Assembly: GCA_963755335.1 (NCBI GenBank)
Contig: CAVWJW010000008.1
Span: 62,001-126,000, forward strand
DNA length: 64,000 nt
Reading direction: 5' to 3'
DNA from: UBA10649 sp963755335
GTDB lineage: Bacteria; Actinomycetota; Actinomycetes; S36-B12
A program made the position numbers and the translations under genes. Within the stretch, counting starts at the first letter, position 1, and the number at the start of each line of letters is the position of its first letter. The notes under the pieces are model-generated. The model did not search any database. It had not been told where the DNA came from and worked only from the letters and a program-made list of their open reading frames with translations. Shown piece by piece: positions 55,739-63,208 of this stretch.

Positions 55739-56863
55739 GGGAACGTCCATTCGCGTCGTGATGCTGGTGGGAGCAGTGCCGTGAGCATACCCCTGGGGGT
55801 ATACGGGATCAAGTTGACGAGGCGGCGGTGCAGGGCGCAGCATCCCGATGGTGCGGGCCACCACGAACACCCAAAGGATGGCCAGCGCCCCCGTGGCGAC
55901 GAGACCGGCGACCTGGACGGCACCCACCGATGCCGCGGACCCGACGGCGGCGATCGACAGGGTCATCGCGGCCGAGGGAAACACGAATCCCCACCAGCCA
56001 GGATGGACAGGTGCACCCCCGCTGCGCCGCATTCGGCGCAGCTCGACGCCCGCGAAAGCGGCCCACCACAAGCCGAATCCGATGCCCATGGCAGCGACGA
56101 CCAGCCCGGCCGCGTCGGAGTCGAAGCCTGGGACGTGGGCTGCTGTCCCGGCCTGGAGCAGCCGGAGCATGGACAGGCCGACGATTCCGGCGGGTGCCAG
56201 CGGAATCCACACCGATGGTGCCATCGCGGCGGGCAGTGGGTCTCGCAGGGCCAGGCGGGCGATGAGCAGCGTCAGCACGGCGACGAACAGCAGCGTCCCG
56301 ATGCCGAAGAAGGCGAAGCCCACGAGCAGCAGCCCGGGCGCAGCGTCCGGGTTCGCGACGATCAGGGCGGTGAGGCCGAGCGGGATGATCAGGTTCATGA
56401 CCGGGGGAATGAGCCACCCGCCATTGACGCCCTCCAGGCCGGGGGAGGAGCGCACGATGGACGTCGCCCAGGCGAGGCCGAGGAGCACCGCGATCACGGT
56501 GCCGACGATGAGCAGAACGGCGTCCAACCATAAGGCGGCACTCACGGGAAGGATCGTGGGTCCGATGCGCCCCCAGCCGGCGGCGAGCACCAGGAGACCG
56601 GCGGGCAGGGTGGCCAGCATCGGTCCGTGGGCGGGGTTGCCGATCTCCGCCATCAGGCCGGCGGGATCCGACAGCCGTCGGACGTAGCGGGGAAGGAGAA
56701 CGACCGCGAGGACGCTGGCCAGGATCAAGGTGGCCGACGCCAGGCTGCCGAGCCACTGCCAGTGCCAGGTTGTGGCCTCGGCGGCCAACGCCAGGGCAAG
56801 GCCGCCGGTGCCCATCACCGAGCCGAACCACGCCGGATGCCGGTGCGCTGGCGCCGGTGCCAT
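55568..56863 (-). CDS. TDT/SLAC1-type (tellurite-resistance/dicarboxylate, sulfite) transporter, frame continuing into a Cys-rich domain
   Basis: I choose ATG 56863 because GGAGGG stands just upstream and because the longer frame to 56884 starts inside an operator. Ten hydrophobic helices, with HPAWFGSVMGTGGLALALA at the start, the opening typical of TehA/Mae1/SLAC1-fold channels that move small anions such as sulfite, malate or tellurite. After the last helix (ALAILWVFVVARTIGML) the frame reads through a linker encoding a CsoR-like operator (DPVYPQGYAHG) into the Cys-rich mini-protein without a stop. In an adjacent frame a TGA stands at 55809-55811, just before the operator. Context with SQR suggests sulfite export (inference). 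Confidence 0.75.
   Translation of the reverse strand: MAPAPAHRHPAWFGSVMGTGGLALALAAEATTWHWQWLGSLASATLILASVLAVVLLPRYVRRLSDPAGLMAEIGNPAHGPMLATLPAGLLVLAAGWGRIGPTILPVSAALWLDAVLLIVGTVIAVLLGLAWATSIVRSSPGLEGVNGGWLIPPVMNLIIPLGLTALIVANPDAAPGLLLVGFAFFGIGTLLFVAVLTLLIARLALRDPLPAAMAPSVWIPLAPAGIVGLSMLRLLQAGTAAHVPGFDSDAAGLVVAAMGIGFGLWWAAFAGVELRRMRRSGGAPVHPGWWGFVFPSAAMTLSIAAVGSAASVGAVQVAGLVATGALAILWVFVVARTIGMLRPAPPPRQLDPVYPQGYAHGTAPTSITTRMDVPMCHQTTCRACKKATWAGCGQHKNEVLRGIPKNQRCSCTPAEKAAAKGGFFSRMFGG
55787..55802. promoter_or_regulatory. CsoR/CstR-type operator upstream of the Cys-rich protein
   Basis: ATACCCCTGGGGGTAT: 7-base arms ATACCCC/GGGGTAT around a two-base centre, the G-tract palindrome bound by CsoR-family repressors (copper-sensing CsoR, persulfide-sensing CstR). 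It is inside the read-through frame of the transporter and 49 bases upstream of the small protein's ATG. No csoR or cstR gene is in the window. Confidence 0.7.
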
Positions 56864-56882
56864 GTCTCGCCCTCCCATACCC

Positions 56883-56898
56883 ATACCCCTATGGGTAC
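56883..56898. promoter_or_regulatory. Second CsoR/CstR-type operator in the divergent transporter/CPVC promoter
   Basis: ATACCCCTATGGGTAC has the same 7-2-7 layout as the site at 55787, with five of seven right-arm positions matching. It lies between the transporter start (56863, leftward) and the CPVC membrane protein start (56910, rightward), so one repressor could control both directions and the SQR operon. Confidence 0.6.
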
Positions 56899-56909
56899 GC
56901 TAGTGGATC

Positions 56910-57413
56910 ATGGGAGCAGGATGGGCGGTCACGGCGGGCTGGTCTGTCCGTCGATGGCTCGTCGCCCTCGTCGGTGGTGTCGCCACCACCGTGCTCGTGG
57001 CCCTGCCGACCGCCGTGATCCCGAACCCCGTCTTCGGTCGTGCGGTCGCCGTCACCTGGTGGTCCTATCCGATGGTCGTCGCGACCGGGATCCTCGGTGG
57101 ACTGCTTGTCGCCACGTATGTTCGCGAGGCGGGCGACCAGCCACGTGACGCCGACGACCAGCTCGACGGAGCCTCGAAGATCGGCGTCGCCGGCGCCCTC
57201 GTCAGCTTCTTCGCCGTGGGCTGCCCGGTGTGCAACAAGGTGGTGCTGTTGGCGCTCGGCGCGAGTGGCGCCGTCACGTGGTTCGCCCCCGTTCAGCCCC
57301 TCCTCGCGCTCGCCTCGCTGGGACTCATGACCTACGCCTTGCGCTTCCGGCTCCGCACCGCGACCGCCTGTCGCGTTCCCGCGACACTTCCTACGACACC
57401 CTCGGGGGTTTAG
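56910..57413 (+). CDS. Four-helix membrane protein with CPVC motif
   Basis: 167 residues from ATG 56910. Helices: WLVALVGGVATTVLVALPTAV, WWSYPMVVATGILGGLLVATYV, VAGALVSFFAVGCPVCNKVVLLALGASGA and WFAPVQPLLALASLGLMTYAL. The CPVC motif (VGCPVCNK) lies at the start of a hydrophobic stretch and resembles a thiol-disulfide or persulfide relay site. The stop TAG abuts the start of the SQR-like gene (57414), so both are surely one operon behind the operator at 56883. A role in passing reducing equivalents or sulfane sulfur is inferred. Family name not known to me. Confidence 0.75.
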   Translation: MGAGWAVTAGWSVRRWLVALVGGVATTVLVALPTAVIPNPVFGRAVAVTWWSYPMVVATGILGGLLVATYVREAGDQPRDADDQLDGASKIGVAGALVSFFAVGCPVCNKVVLLALGASGAVTWFAPVQPLLALASLGLMTYALRFRLRTATACRVPATLPTTPSGV

Positions 57414-58871
57414 ATGGCACGCACCGTGATCCTGGGAGCCGGCATCGCCGGCCACACCGCAGCACTGCACCTGCGGCGCATGCTCGGCAAGGAGCACGAG
57501 GTCGTCGTCGTCGCGCCGAACTCGAAGTGGAACTGGATTCCCTCGAACATCTGGGTCGGGGTGGGTCAGATGACGGTGAGCCAGGTGACCTTCCCGCTCG
57601 CGCCCATCTACCGGCGCAAGGGCATCGAGTTCCACCAGGCCCTGGCGACCGAGCTCCACGGTGCCGGAAGCGCGGATCGACCGCGGCCGCACGTCACCGT
57701 CCGCTACACCGACCCCGGGCGAGAGGGCCAGGTCGGCCAGCTGGAATACGACTACCTCATCAACGCGACCGGCCCGAAGCTCAACTTCGGGGCGACGCCG
57801 GGACTGGGGCCGGACGGCCACACCTGGTCGGTGTGCACCGCCGGTCACGCCACCGAGACGGCCAAGGCCTTCGAGGACGTCATCGCGCGGCTCAAGGAGG
57901 GCCAGCAGCAGACGCTCCTGATCGGGATGGGACACGGCACGTGCACGTGCCAGGGGGCGGCCTTCGAGTACACGTTCAACGTCGAGCACGAACTGGTGAA
58001 GGAGGGCGTTCGCGACAAGGCGGAGGTCATCTACATCACGAACGAGACCCAGCTGGGTGACTTCGGCATGGATGGAATGAACTTCGGCCACAAGGGCGAG
58101 GTGATGCCGAGCCAGCTGTTCACCGAGTCGCTCTTCCAGGAGCGCGGCGTCAAGGCGATCATGTCGGCGCACGTGGAGAAGGTCGAGCCGGGCGTAGCGC
58201 ACTACGAGCAGGTCGACGGAACCAAGGGCGAGCAGGCCTTCGACTTCGCCATGCTCCTGCCCCCCTTCCGAGGCGCTGACCTGAAGGCCTTCGACGCCAA
58301 CGGCGACGACGTGACCGGTGACGTGTTCGCCCCGAGCGGCTTCATGAAGGTGGACGCGGACTACAGCCCGAAGCCCTACGAGGACTGGAAGGCAAGCGAC
58401 TGGCCCAAGACCTACCAATCGGTCGCCTACGACAACGTGTGGGCTGCTGGCATCGCGTTCGCACCCCCCCACCAGATGTCGCGTCCTCGCACCAGCCCGA
58501 ACGGCACGGTGATCGCGCCGGCCCCGCCGCGCACCGGCATGCCGTCGGGAGTCATCGGGCGAGCGGTGGCGCAGACCATCGCCGGACGCATCAAGCACGG
58601 ATCCGCAGGCAAGGTGCACACCGCGTCGATGGCCGACATGGGCGCCGCCTGCATCGCCTCGGCCGGCAAGGGATGGCGCACCGGAACCGCGGCCGCCATG
58701 ACCGTCTTCCCGATCATCCCCGACAAGGAGAAGTACGGCGAGATGGGTCGCGACGTCAAGGAGACCTACGGCGAGATCGGCCTCAGTGCGCACTGGATGA
58801 AGGTCATGCTGCACTACCTGTTCATCTACAAGGCCAAGGCGCGTCCGCTTTGGTACCTCATCCCCGAGTAG
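57414..58871 (+). CDS. Sulfide:quinone oxidoreductase-like flavoprotein
   Basis: 485 residues. VILGAGIAGHTAALHLRRML (FAD GxGxxG), WNWIPSNIWVGVGQM, a second Rossmann region (LLIGMGHGTCTCQGAAFEY) and a late DNVWAAGIA (FAD motif 2). Candidate redox Cys occur in SVCTAGHATETAK, HGTCTCQGAAFEY and MGAACIASAGKGW, spaced as in sulfide:quinone reductases. The C-terminal part has KPLWYL-like amphipathic ends (YLFIYKAKARPLWYLIPE) suited to monotopic membrane binding. It would oxidise sulfide (to sulfane sulfur) and reduce quinone. The first gene of the operon (56910) and the flanking CsoR/CstR-like operators support a sulfide role; a NADH dehydrogenase-like role is the alternative. Confidence 0.8.
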   Translation: MARTVILGAGIAGHTAALHLRRMLGKEHEVVVVAPNSKWNWIPSNIWVGVGQMTVSQVTFPLAPIYRRKGIEFHQALATELHGAGSADRPRPHVTVRYTDPGREGQVGQLEYDYLINATGPKLNFGATPGLGPDGHTWSVCTAGHATETAKAFEDVIARLKEGQQQTLLIGMGHGTCTCQGAAFEYTFNVEHELVKEGVRDKAEVIYITNETQLGDFGMDGMNFGHKGEVMPSQLFTESLFQERGVKAIMSAHVEKVEPGVAHYEQVDGTKGEQAFDFAMLLPPFRGADLKAFDANGDDVTGDVFAPSGFMKVDADYSPKPYEDWKASDWPKTYQSVAYDNVWAAGIAFAPPHQMSRPRTSPNGTVIAPAPPRTGMPSGVIGRAVAQTIAGRIKHGSAGKVHTASMADMGAACIASAGKGWRTGTAAAMTVFPIIPDKEKYGEMGRDVKETYGEIGLSAHWMKVMLHYLFIYKAKARPLWYLIPE

Positions 58872-58885
58872 GCGGTCGCCACACC

Positions 58886-59029
58886 ATGAGCAACCTCACG
58901 ACATTCCCCAACGCGCCCGTGCCCTCGGCGTCAGACCTTCGGGCGCGAAAGAACGTATTCCGCCAACTCGGCCGCTTCGCCGTGCTGAACGTCAAGATGA
59001 TCGTCATGGTCACGAAGGGCCATCACTAG
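58886..59029 (+). CDS. 47-residue protein at the end of the SQR operon, unknown
   Basis: ATG 58886, 14 bases after the SQR stop, to TAG 59027-59029. It begins MSNLTTFPNAPVPSASDLR and continues with FRQLGRFAVLNVKMIVMVTKGHH: a polar N-terminus and a short hydrophobic amphipathic helix. Small proteins with such a helix after SQR-like genes could be membrane tethers (inference). Its 3' part is antisense to the C-terminal extension of the EamA gene (58931-59917), so one of the two ends is probably overextended. Confidence 0.55.
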   Translation: MSNLTTFPNAPVPSASDLRARKNVFRQLGRFAVLNVKMIVMVTKGHH

Positions 59030-59917
59030 CCGCTCGCTCCGACGCGACGGCCATCCCGGCGACTTCGCCTCGACGAGGATCATCGCGGCAATGATCAGCA
59101 GGCCGCCGACGACCAGGCGGGGGGTGACGCTGTCGCCGACCAGAAGCACGCCGGTGACACCCGCCCAGACCGGCTCTCCGGTCATGATGACGGCGGTGCG
59201 TGTTGCCGACAGGTGCGCTTGCGACCACGCCTGGACACAGAAGGCGATCGCCGACGCGGCAAGCGCGAGGAAGACCAGCCCGGCCCAGGCCGATGCTGTG
59301 CCCGGCAGCTGCGGCCCACCGTCCACTGTGGTGAGCAGCAGCCCGCCCAAGCCGACCACGCCGAGCTCGATCACGGTGAGCCCGTAGGCGTTCTGCCGGG
59401 TGGACCACCGGCTCAGCACGGCGATCTCGACGGCGAACGCCAGCGCGCCCAGCAGTGTGAGGAGCTCGCCACCGCCGACCGACCAGCCGCGCAGGGCAAT
59501 GGTCGCCAGTCCGGCGGTGGCCAGGGCGATGCCGGCCCATGCGCGCGCCGGGACTCGATCGCGGAAGAGCAGCCCCGACATCAGCGGGGTGAGGACGACG
59601 AACATGCCGGTGATGAACCCCGACGTGGTGGCGGACGTGTGCTGCAGGCCCACGGACTGAAGGGCGAAGCCGGCGAACACGATGAGGCCGACCAGAACCG
59701 CGCGTCGACGATCGCGCGCGGACAGCCTGCGCACGGCTTTCGGCCGGAACACCGCCAGGGCGACGACCGCGATGCCGAAGCGCCACAGGAGGAAGGAGGA
59801 CACCGGCAACTCGGTCACCACATCCTTGGTGAGCGCGAAGGTCGACCCCCAGACGACGGTGACGGCAGACAGGGCCAGCGCCGCCTGGCGTGCCCGCGGG
59901 TCCGTCACCGCAGCCAC
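58931..59917 (-). CDS. EamA/DMT-family exporter
   Basis: 328 residues from GTG 59917; ten membrane helices in two EamA repeats (LALSAVTVVWGSTFALTKDVVTELP, ALQSVGLQHTSATTSGFITGMFVVLTPLMSGLLF; second repeat ending VTGVLLVGDSVTPRLVVGGLLIIAAMILVEA). It belongs to drug/metabolite exporters; the substrate is unknown. The last 45 residues (PSRRSERLVMALRDHDDHLD...) are polar and antisense to the SQR-operon small ORF, so may be a read-through tail. A 47-codon ORF overlaps its 5' end by 13 bases. Confidence 0.85.
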   Translation of the reverse strand: MAAVTDPRARQAALALSAVTVVWGSTFALTKDVVTELPVSSFLLWRFGIAVVALAVFRPKAVRRLSARDRRRAVLVGLIVFAGFALQSVGLQHTSATTSGFITGMFVVLTPLMSGLLFRDRVPARAWAGIALATAGLATIALRGWSVGGGELLTLLGALAFAVEIAVLSRWSTRQNAYGLTVIELGVVGLGGLLLTTVDGGPQLPGTASAWAGLVFLALAASAIAFCVQAWSQAHLSATRTAVIMTGEPVWAGVTGVLLVGDSVTPRLVVGGLLIIAAMILVEAKSPGWPSRRSERLVMALRDHDDHLDVQHGEAAELAEYVLSRPKV

Positions 59918-60048
59918 CCGGCGAGCGATTGGGCGAGGGTCCCGCGCCTGGGGGCTCGACGCACCTGCCTGATCAGGCGCTCGTGCTCGGCCTCCTCGAG
60001 CAAGCGGTGCATGTGCTCGTCGACCAGTGCTCCTGTGAACCAGAACAT
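59905..60048 (-). CDS. 47-residue protein upstream of EamA, unknown
   Basis: ATG 60048 stands two bases after a strong GGAGGAG site and ends at TGA 59905-59907. The product starts MFWFTGALVDEHMHRLLEEAEHERLI and ends RGTLAQSLAGWLR: a highly charged helix followed by a basic amphipathic segment, no signal or membrane helix. It overlaps the EamA start by 13 bases and is therefore coupled to it. It faces a CGNR regulator across a promoter with repeated inverted repeats. Too short for usual gene callers; no family known to me. Confidence 0.65.
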   Translation of the reverse strand: MFWFTGALVDEHMHRLLEEAEHERLIRQVRRAPRRGTLAQSLAGWLR

Positions 60049-60068
60049 GGCTCCTCCTTCGCGTTCGT

Positions 60069-60097
60069 GTAACCGCTGAATAGCGTATGTCGGTTAC
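60069..60097. promoter_or_regulatory. Inverted repeat, possible CGNR operator site 1
   Basis: Outer arms GTAACC (60069-60074) and GGTTAC (60092-60097) enclose a smaller palindrome CGCTGAATAGCG. It lies in the 104-base gap between the 47-residue ORF (start 60048) and the CGNR gene (start 60153) and shares its AACC/GGTT ends with a second repeat just downstream. Confidence 0.5.
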
Positions 60098-60108
60098 CTT
60101 GCGATGTC

Positions 60109-60133
60109 AACCACTAAACGATGTATAGTGGTT
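60109..60133. promoter_or_regulatory. Inverted repeat, possible CGNR operator site 2
   Basis: Arms AACCACTA (60109-60116) and TAGTGGTT (60126-60133) are perfect complements with a nine-base spacer. TATAGT (60124-60129) within the right arm could be the -10 of the CGNR promoter, so binding here would be autorepressive (inference). Confidence 0.55.
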
Positions 60134-60152
60134 ACGCGAGCGAAGGGATGAC

Positions 60153-60698
60153 ATGAACCAGGCAGCGGATGCGCCGGCGCCGGCGGAGCTAATCAAGGCG
60201 TTCATCAACACGCGGGATGTCGAGGCCGGCACCGACGAGTTCTCATCAGCGGCGGGTCTCGGCGGATGGCTTCGCAGCCAGGGCCTGGTGCGCTCGACAT
60301 CGGGGCTCGACGCGTCGGACCTCAAGCTCGCCGTCGCGCTGAGGGAGGCCCTGCGCACCTCGTTGATCGCCCATCACGACGGCGACGTCGAACCGGCTGC
60401 GCCGGCTCTGGGGCGGCTCGCCCGCGACCTGCCTCTTCGGCTGGTGTTCCCCGCGGGGGGACCGCGCCTCGAGCCCGCGGACGGAGGGGTACGCGGGGCG
60501 CTGGAGCAGGTGCTGGCCTCGGTCAGTCAGAGCGTCGCAGACGGTTCGTGGCCGCGGCTGAAGATCTGCCCGGCGGATGACTGCTCGTGGGCGTTCTATG
60601 ACACGTCGAAGAACCGCTCGCGCACCTGGTGCTCGATGCAGACGTGCGGGAACCGGGCCAAGACCCGGACGTTCCGCGCCCGACAGGCGGGCAGCTGA
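60153..60698 (+). CDS. ABATE/CGNR zinc-finger regulator
   Basis: 181 residues; ATG 60153 after GAAGGGA. An N-terminal helical ABATE-like domain (AFINTRDVEAGTDEFSSAAGL, LREALRTSLIAH) precedes a C-terminal CGNR zinc finger: LKICPADDCSWAFYDTSKNRSRTWCSMQTCGNRAKTRTFRAR, with the four zinc Cys and the CGNR signature. Family members are predicted stress-responsive transcription factors. It is divergent from the small ORF plus EamA exporter, with two inverted repeats in between, so it probably controls the exporter and itself. Confidence 0.92.
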   Translation: MNQAADAPAPAELIKAFINTRDVEAGTDEFSSAAGLGGWLRSQGLVRSTSGLDASDLKLAVALREALRTSLIAHHDGDVEPAAPALGRLARDLPLRLVFPAGGPRLEPADGGVRGALEQVLASVSQSVADGSWPRLKICPADDCSWAFYDTSKNRSRTWCSMQTCGNRAKTRTFRARQAGS

Positions 60699-60811
60699 GC
60701 CGGTCGCTCGCGTGCCGAGTTTTCGGTGTGTACGCGGCCGACGCGCCGCGTTAACGTCGAGTCCATCGTCGGCGTGTTCGGGGCAAGCCAGCGAATGGGG
60801 TAACGGGGAGA

Positions 60812-63151
60812 GTGGCACGGACCATGCGGATCGCAGCAACGGGTGTGACGTTCGTCAGGGCACGAGAGCTGGCGCGTGGAGGCCCCCTGTCTGGGGGGTC
60901 TGTCGGCGCGCGCCGGCCGTGGTCGCGACTCGTCCTGCTGGTGTCGACCGTCCTGCTGCTCCTCGGATTCGGCGGTGCGTGGCGGCGAACGCCGAGCGCC
61001 GCACCCCCGTCGATCACTGGAACCGTCGGCGTCCCGCTGTCGAGCGCGACAGCAGACCTGACCGGCCTGACCGGGCCTGTCGTCCTGTCGATCGTGCCAG
61101 CCCTGCCCGACGGCCTGACCTTCGATGGCGGCACAAGTGGTACCCCCGCCGTGCCGGGAACACCCGAGGTTCCCGCGACGGTCGACACCCCCCTCGTCCC
61201 GGCCGTCCCCGAGATCCCCGCGATCCCCGCCGTCGCCGGCACCGGGGTCATCTCCGGCACCCCGACCTCCGCGCTGGCTCCGACCACCTTCATCGTCTCG
61301 GCGACAGACAGTGCGGAGCCGCCGGTCACGATGTCGGTCGACGTCACCGTGACGATCGACGGAACGCTGACCGCGCCCGCGCCGCTCTCCGCGACGGTGG
61401 GTGATCCGCTGGACGGCTCCTCCCTGTTTGTGTCGCATGGCCTTGGTGCAGGGATCGCGTACTCCGCCGTCAGCGCACCGGCATGGCTCAGCGTCTCCTC
61501 CGACGGATCGATCATCGGCACGCCTGACGCGGCGAGCCCGGCCACCACCGTCGACGTCGTCGCGACGGACGCTTCGGGAGCCCGGGCCCGCTCGTCGTTC
61601 ATCCTCGAGGTGATCGGTGCGCTGCCGACACCGCATCAGTCCGTGTCCGCCCTCGTCGGCACGGCCCTGACTCAGCCGACGGTCGCGTTCCCGGCGGTTG
61701 CGCCCGGCGGCTACGAGATCGCGCCCGACGTCACGGCCGACACCGGACTCGTCTTCGACCCGACCGCCGGTGCGGTCTCGGGGACTCCGACGAAGCCGCA
61801 TGCAGTGGTCACCTATTCCGTGCGGCAGCACATGACGGTCGGTGGACCGGTCTCCGCGCGAGCCACGATCACCGTCTCGATCGATGCTGTCTTCCCCTCG
61901 AATCCGCTGACCATCACGGGCATGGTCGGGACGCCGCTGAGCGCGGTCGCTCCCCACTCGGTGGCGGAAGCGTCCGCGGCGGGCCTGGTCGCACCGTTCG
62001 CCTACTCGGTGGCACCGGCTCTCCCGGACGGCCTGCTGCTCGACCCGGACACCGGAATCATCTCGGGCACGCCGACGGCCACCCTGGCCAGCGGGCGGTT
62101 CACCATCACTGTCGTGGACGCGAACGGAGCGCGCGGCACCGGCACGATCAGCGCGTCGATCCTCGGCCAGCTCCTGCCCAAGGTCCAGGAGGTCACGGGA
62201 CGGGCTGGGCTCCCCCTGCTGTCGAGTGCCCTGACGGCTTCGGGCTGGGCGGCACCCCTGCGGTTCACGATCACCCCTGCGCTGCCGGCCGGCCTGGTCC
62301 TGAGCACGTCCACCGGAGTGGTGTCGGGAACTCCGCGTGCCCTGTTGGCGGCAACGTCCTTCGAGATCACCGGGACCGACGCCAAAGGGGTGAGCGGGCG
62401 TGCCCAGCTCACGATCACCGTGACGCAGGGCGTTCTCTCGCCACCGGTCGTGGCCACCGTCATCGGCGGCCCGAAGCCCGGGTCGATCCAGGTGTACTTC
62501 GCGCGCCCGTCGCTTGCGCCGGTCAACCAGGCCTACGAGGTGATCGTGAGCGACGCGAATCGTCAGCAGCAGGTCGCCAGCCGTGACACGGCCAGTTCCC
62601 CGCTGCTGATCGAGGGCCTGACGCCGGGGGCCACCTACTCGGTCGTCGTGGGAGCGCGAGCCACCGACTCGTTCGAGAGGGCCGAATCCGCACCCAGGTC
62701 GGGTCGGGCCACCGCTGCCAGCGTCGTCCCGACGACAGCCCGGCCCGCGTCGACGAGCGCGAGTGTCGCCGTCGCGCAGCGAGCTGTCCTTGCGCAGAAC
62801 GGGCTCACGCTGGCACAGGGGCGAGCGGCGCGGACAGCCAAGCGCGTCGTGGTGAAGCTGCCGCCAACGGCGGCGGCGAGTCGCGCGCCCGTCGTGCGCA
62901 TTCCTGCTGGGCTCCAGCGACGGATCGTGCTCACGGGCGTGCAGCTCGACGGAGGTCTGCGGATCAGGATCAAGATCGCCGGCGGCTGGAGCATGCTGGG
63001 CACCCGTCGGGTGGATGCGAAGCATCAACTGACTCTGCCGGCCTTCGCTGTCGCCCGTACCGGTTCGTACCTCCTTCAGATCACCCCGCTCAACGGCAGA
63101 TCCCTTTACGTGACGTTGGTGGTGAAGCCGCGCGTCGATTTGGGCGGATAG
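60812..63151 (+). CDS. Secreted/anchored protein with He_PIG (putative Ig) repeats and a fibronectin-like domain
   Basis: 779 residues from GTG 60812 (ATG 60824 also in frame). One N-terminal membrane helix (LVLLVSTVLLLLGFGGAW). Five He_PIG-like repeats follow, each with an ALPDGLxxDxxTGxISGTPT-type ending (about residues 65-155, 195-265, 270-350, 360-445, 450-535). The first is interrupted by a Pro/Val-rich insert (VPGTPEVPATVDTPLVPAVP). A fibronectin-III-like module (VVATVIGGPKPGSIQVYF, EGLTPGATYSVVVGA) and a C-terminal beta domain complete it. Probably an extracellular surface or adhesion protein. The next gene encodes a wall hydrolase 57 bases on. Confidence 0.8.
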   Translation: MARTMRIAATGVTFVRARELARGGPLSGGSVGARRPWSRLVLLVSTVLLLLGFGGAWRRTPSAAPPSITGTVGVPLSSATADLTGLTGPVVLSIVPALPDGLTFDGGTSGTPAVPGTPEVPATVDTPLVPAVPEIPAIPAVAGTGVISGTPTSALAPTTFIVSATDSAEPPVTMSVDVTVTIDGTLTAPAPLSATVGDPLDGSSLFVSHGLGAGIAYSAVSAPAWLSVSSDGSIIGTPDAASPATTVDVVATDASGARARSSFILEVIGALPTPHQSVSALVGTALTQPTVAFPAVAPGGYEIAPDVTADTGLVFDPTAGAVSGTPTKPHAVVTYSVRQHMTVGGPVSARATITVSIDAVFPSNPLTITGMVGTPLSAVAPHSVAEASAAGLVAPFAYSVAPALPDGLLLDPDTGIISGTPTATLASGRFTITVVDANGARGTGTISASILGQLLPKVQEVTGRAGLPLLSSALTASGWAAPLRFTITPALPAGLVLSTSTGVVSGTPRALLAATSFEITGTDAKGVSGRAQLTITVTQGVLSPPVVATVIGGPKPGSIQVYFARPSLAPVNQAYEVIVSDANRQQQVASRDTASSPLLIEGLTPGATYSVVVGARATDSFERAESAPRSGRATAASVVPTTARPASTSASVAVAQRAVLAQNGLTLAQGRAARTAKRVVVKLPPTAAASRAPVVRIPAGLQRRIVLTGVQLDGGLRIRIKIAGGWSMLGTRRVDAKHQLTLPAFAVARTGSYLLQITPLNGRSLYVTLVVKPRVDLGG

Positions 63152-63208
63152 CTCGTCGCGACGTACCGTGGAACGTCAGGTCCTTCCCCCCGACGTTCGG
63201 AGTCACGA

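Noticed and set aside
60069..60133. CRISPR-like or attachment-site direct repeats
   Set aside because: Only two inverted repeats with partial similarity, no spacer regularity, no integrase or cas gene; an operator pair is the simpler reading.
60596..63028. Minus-strand frame of 810 codons opposite the He_PIG protein
   Set aside because: Arg/Asp/Gly-rich with no domains; the plus strand has a signal helix and regular Ig-like repeats.
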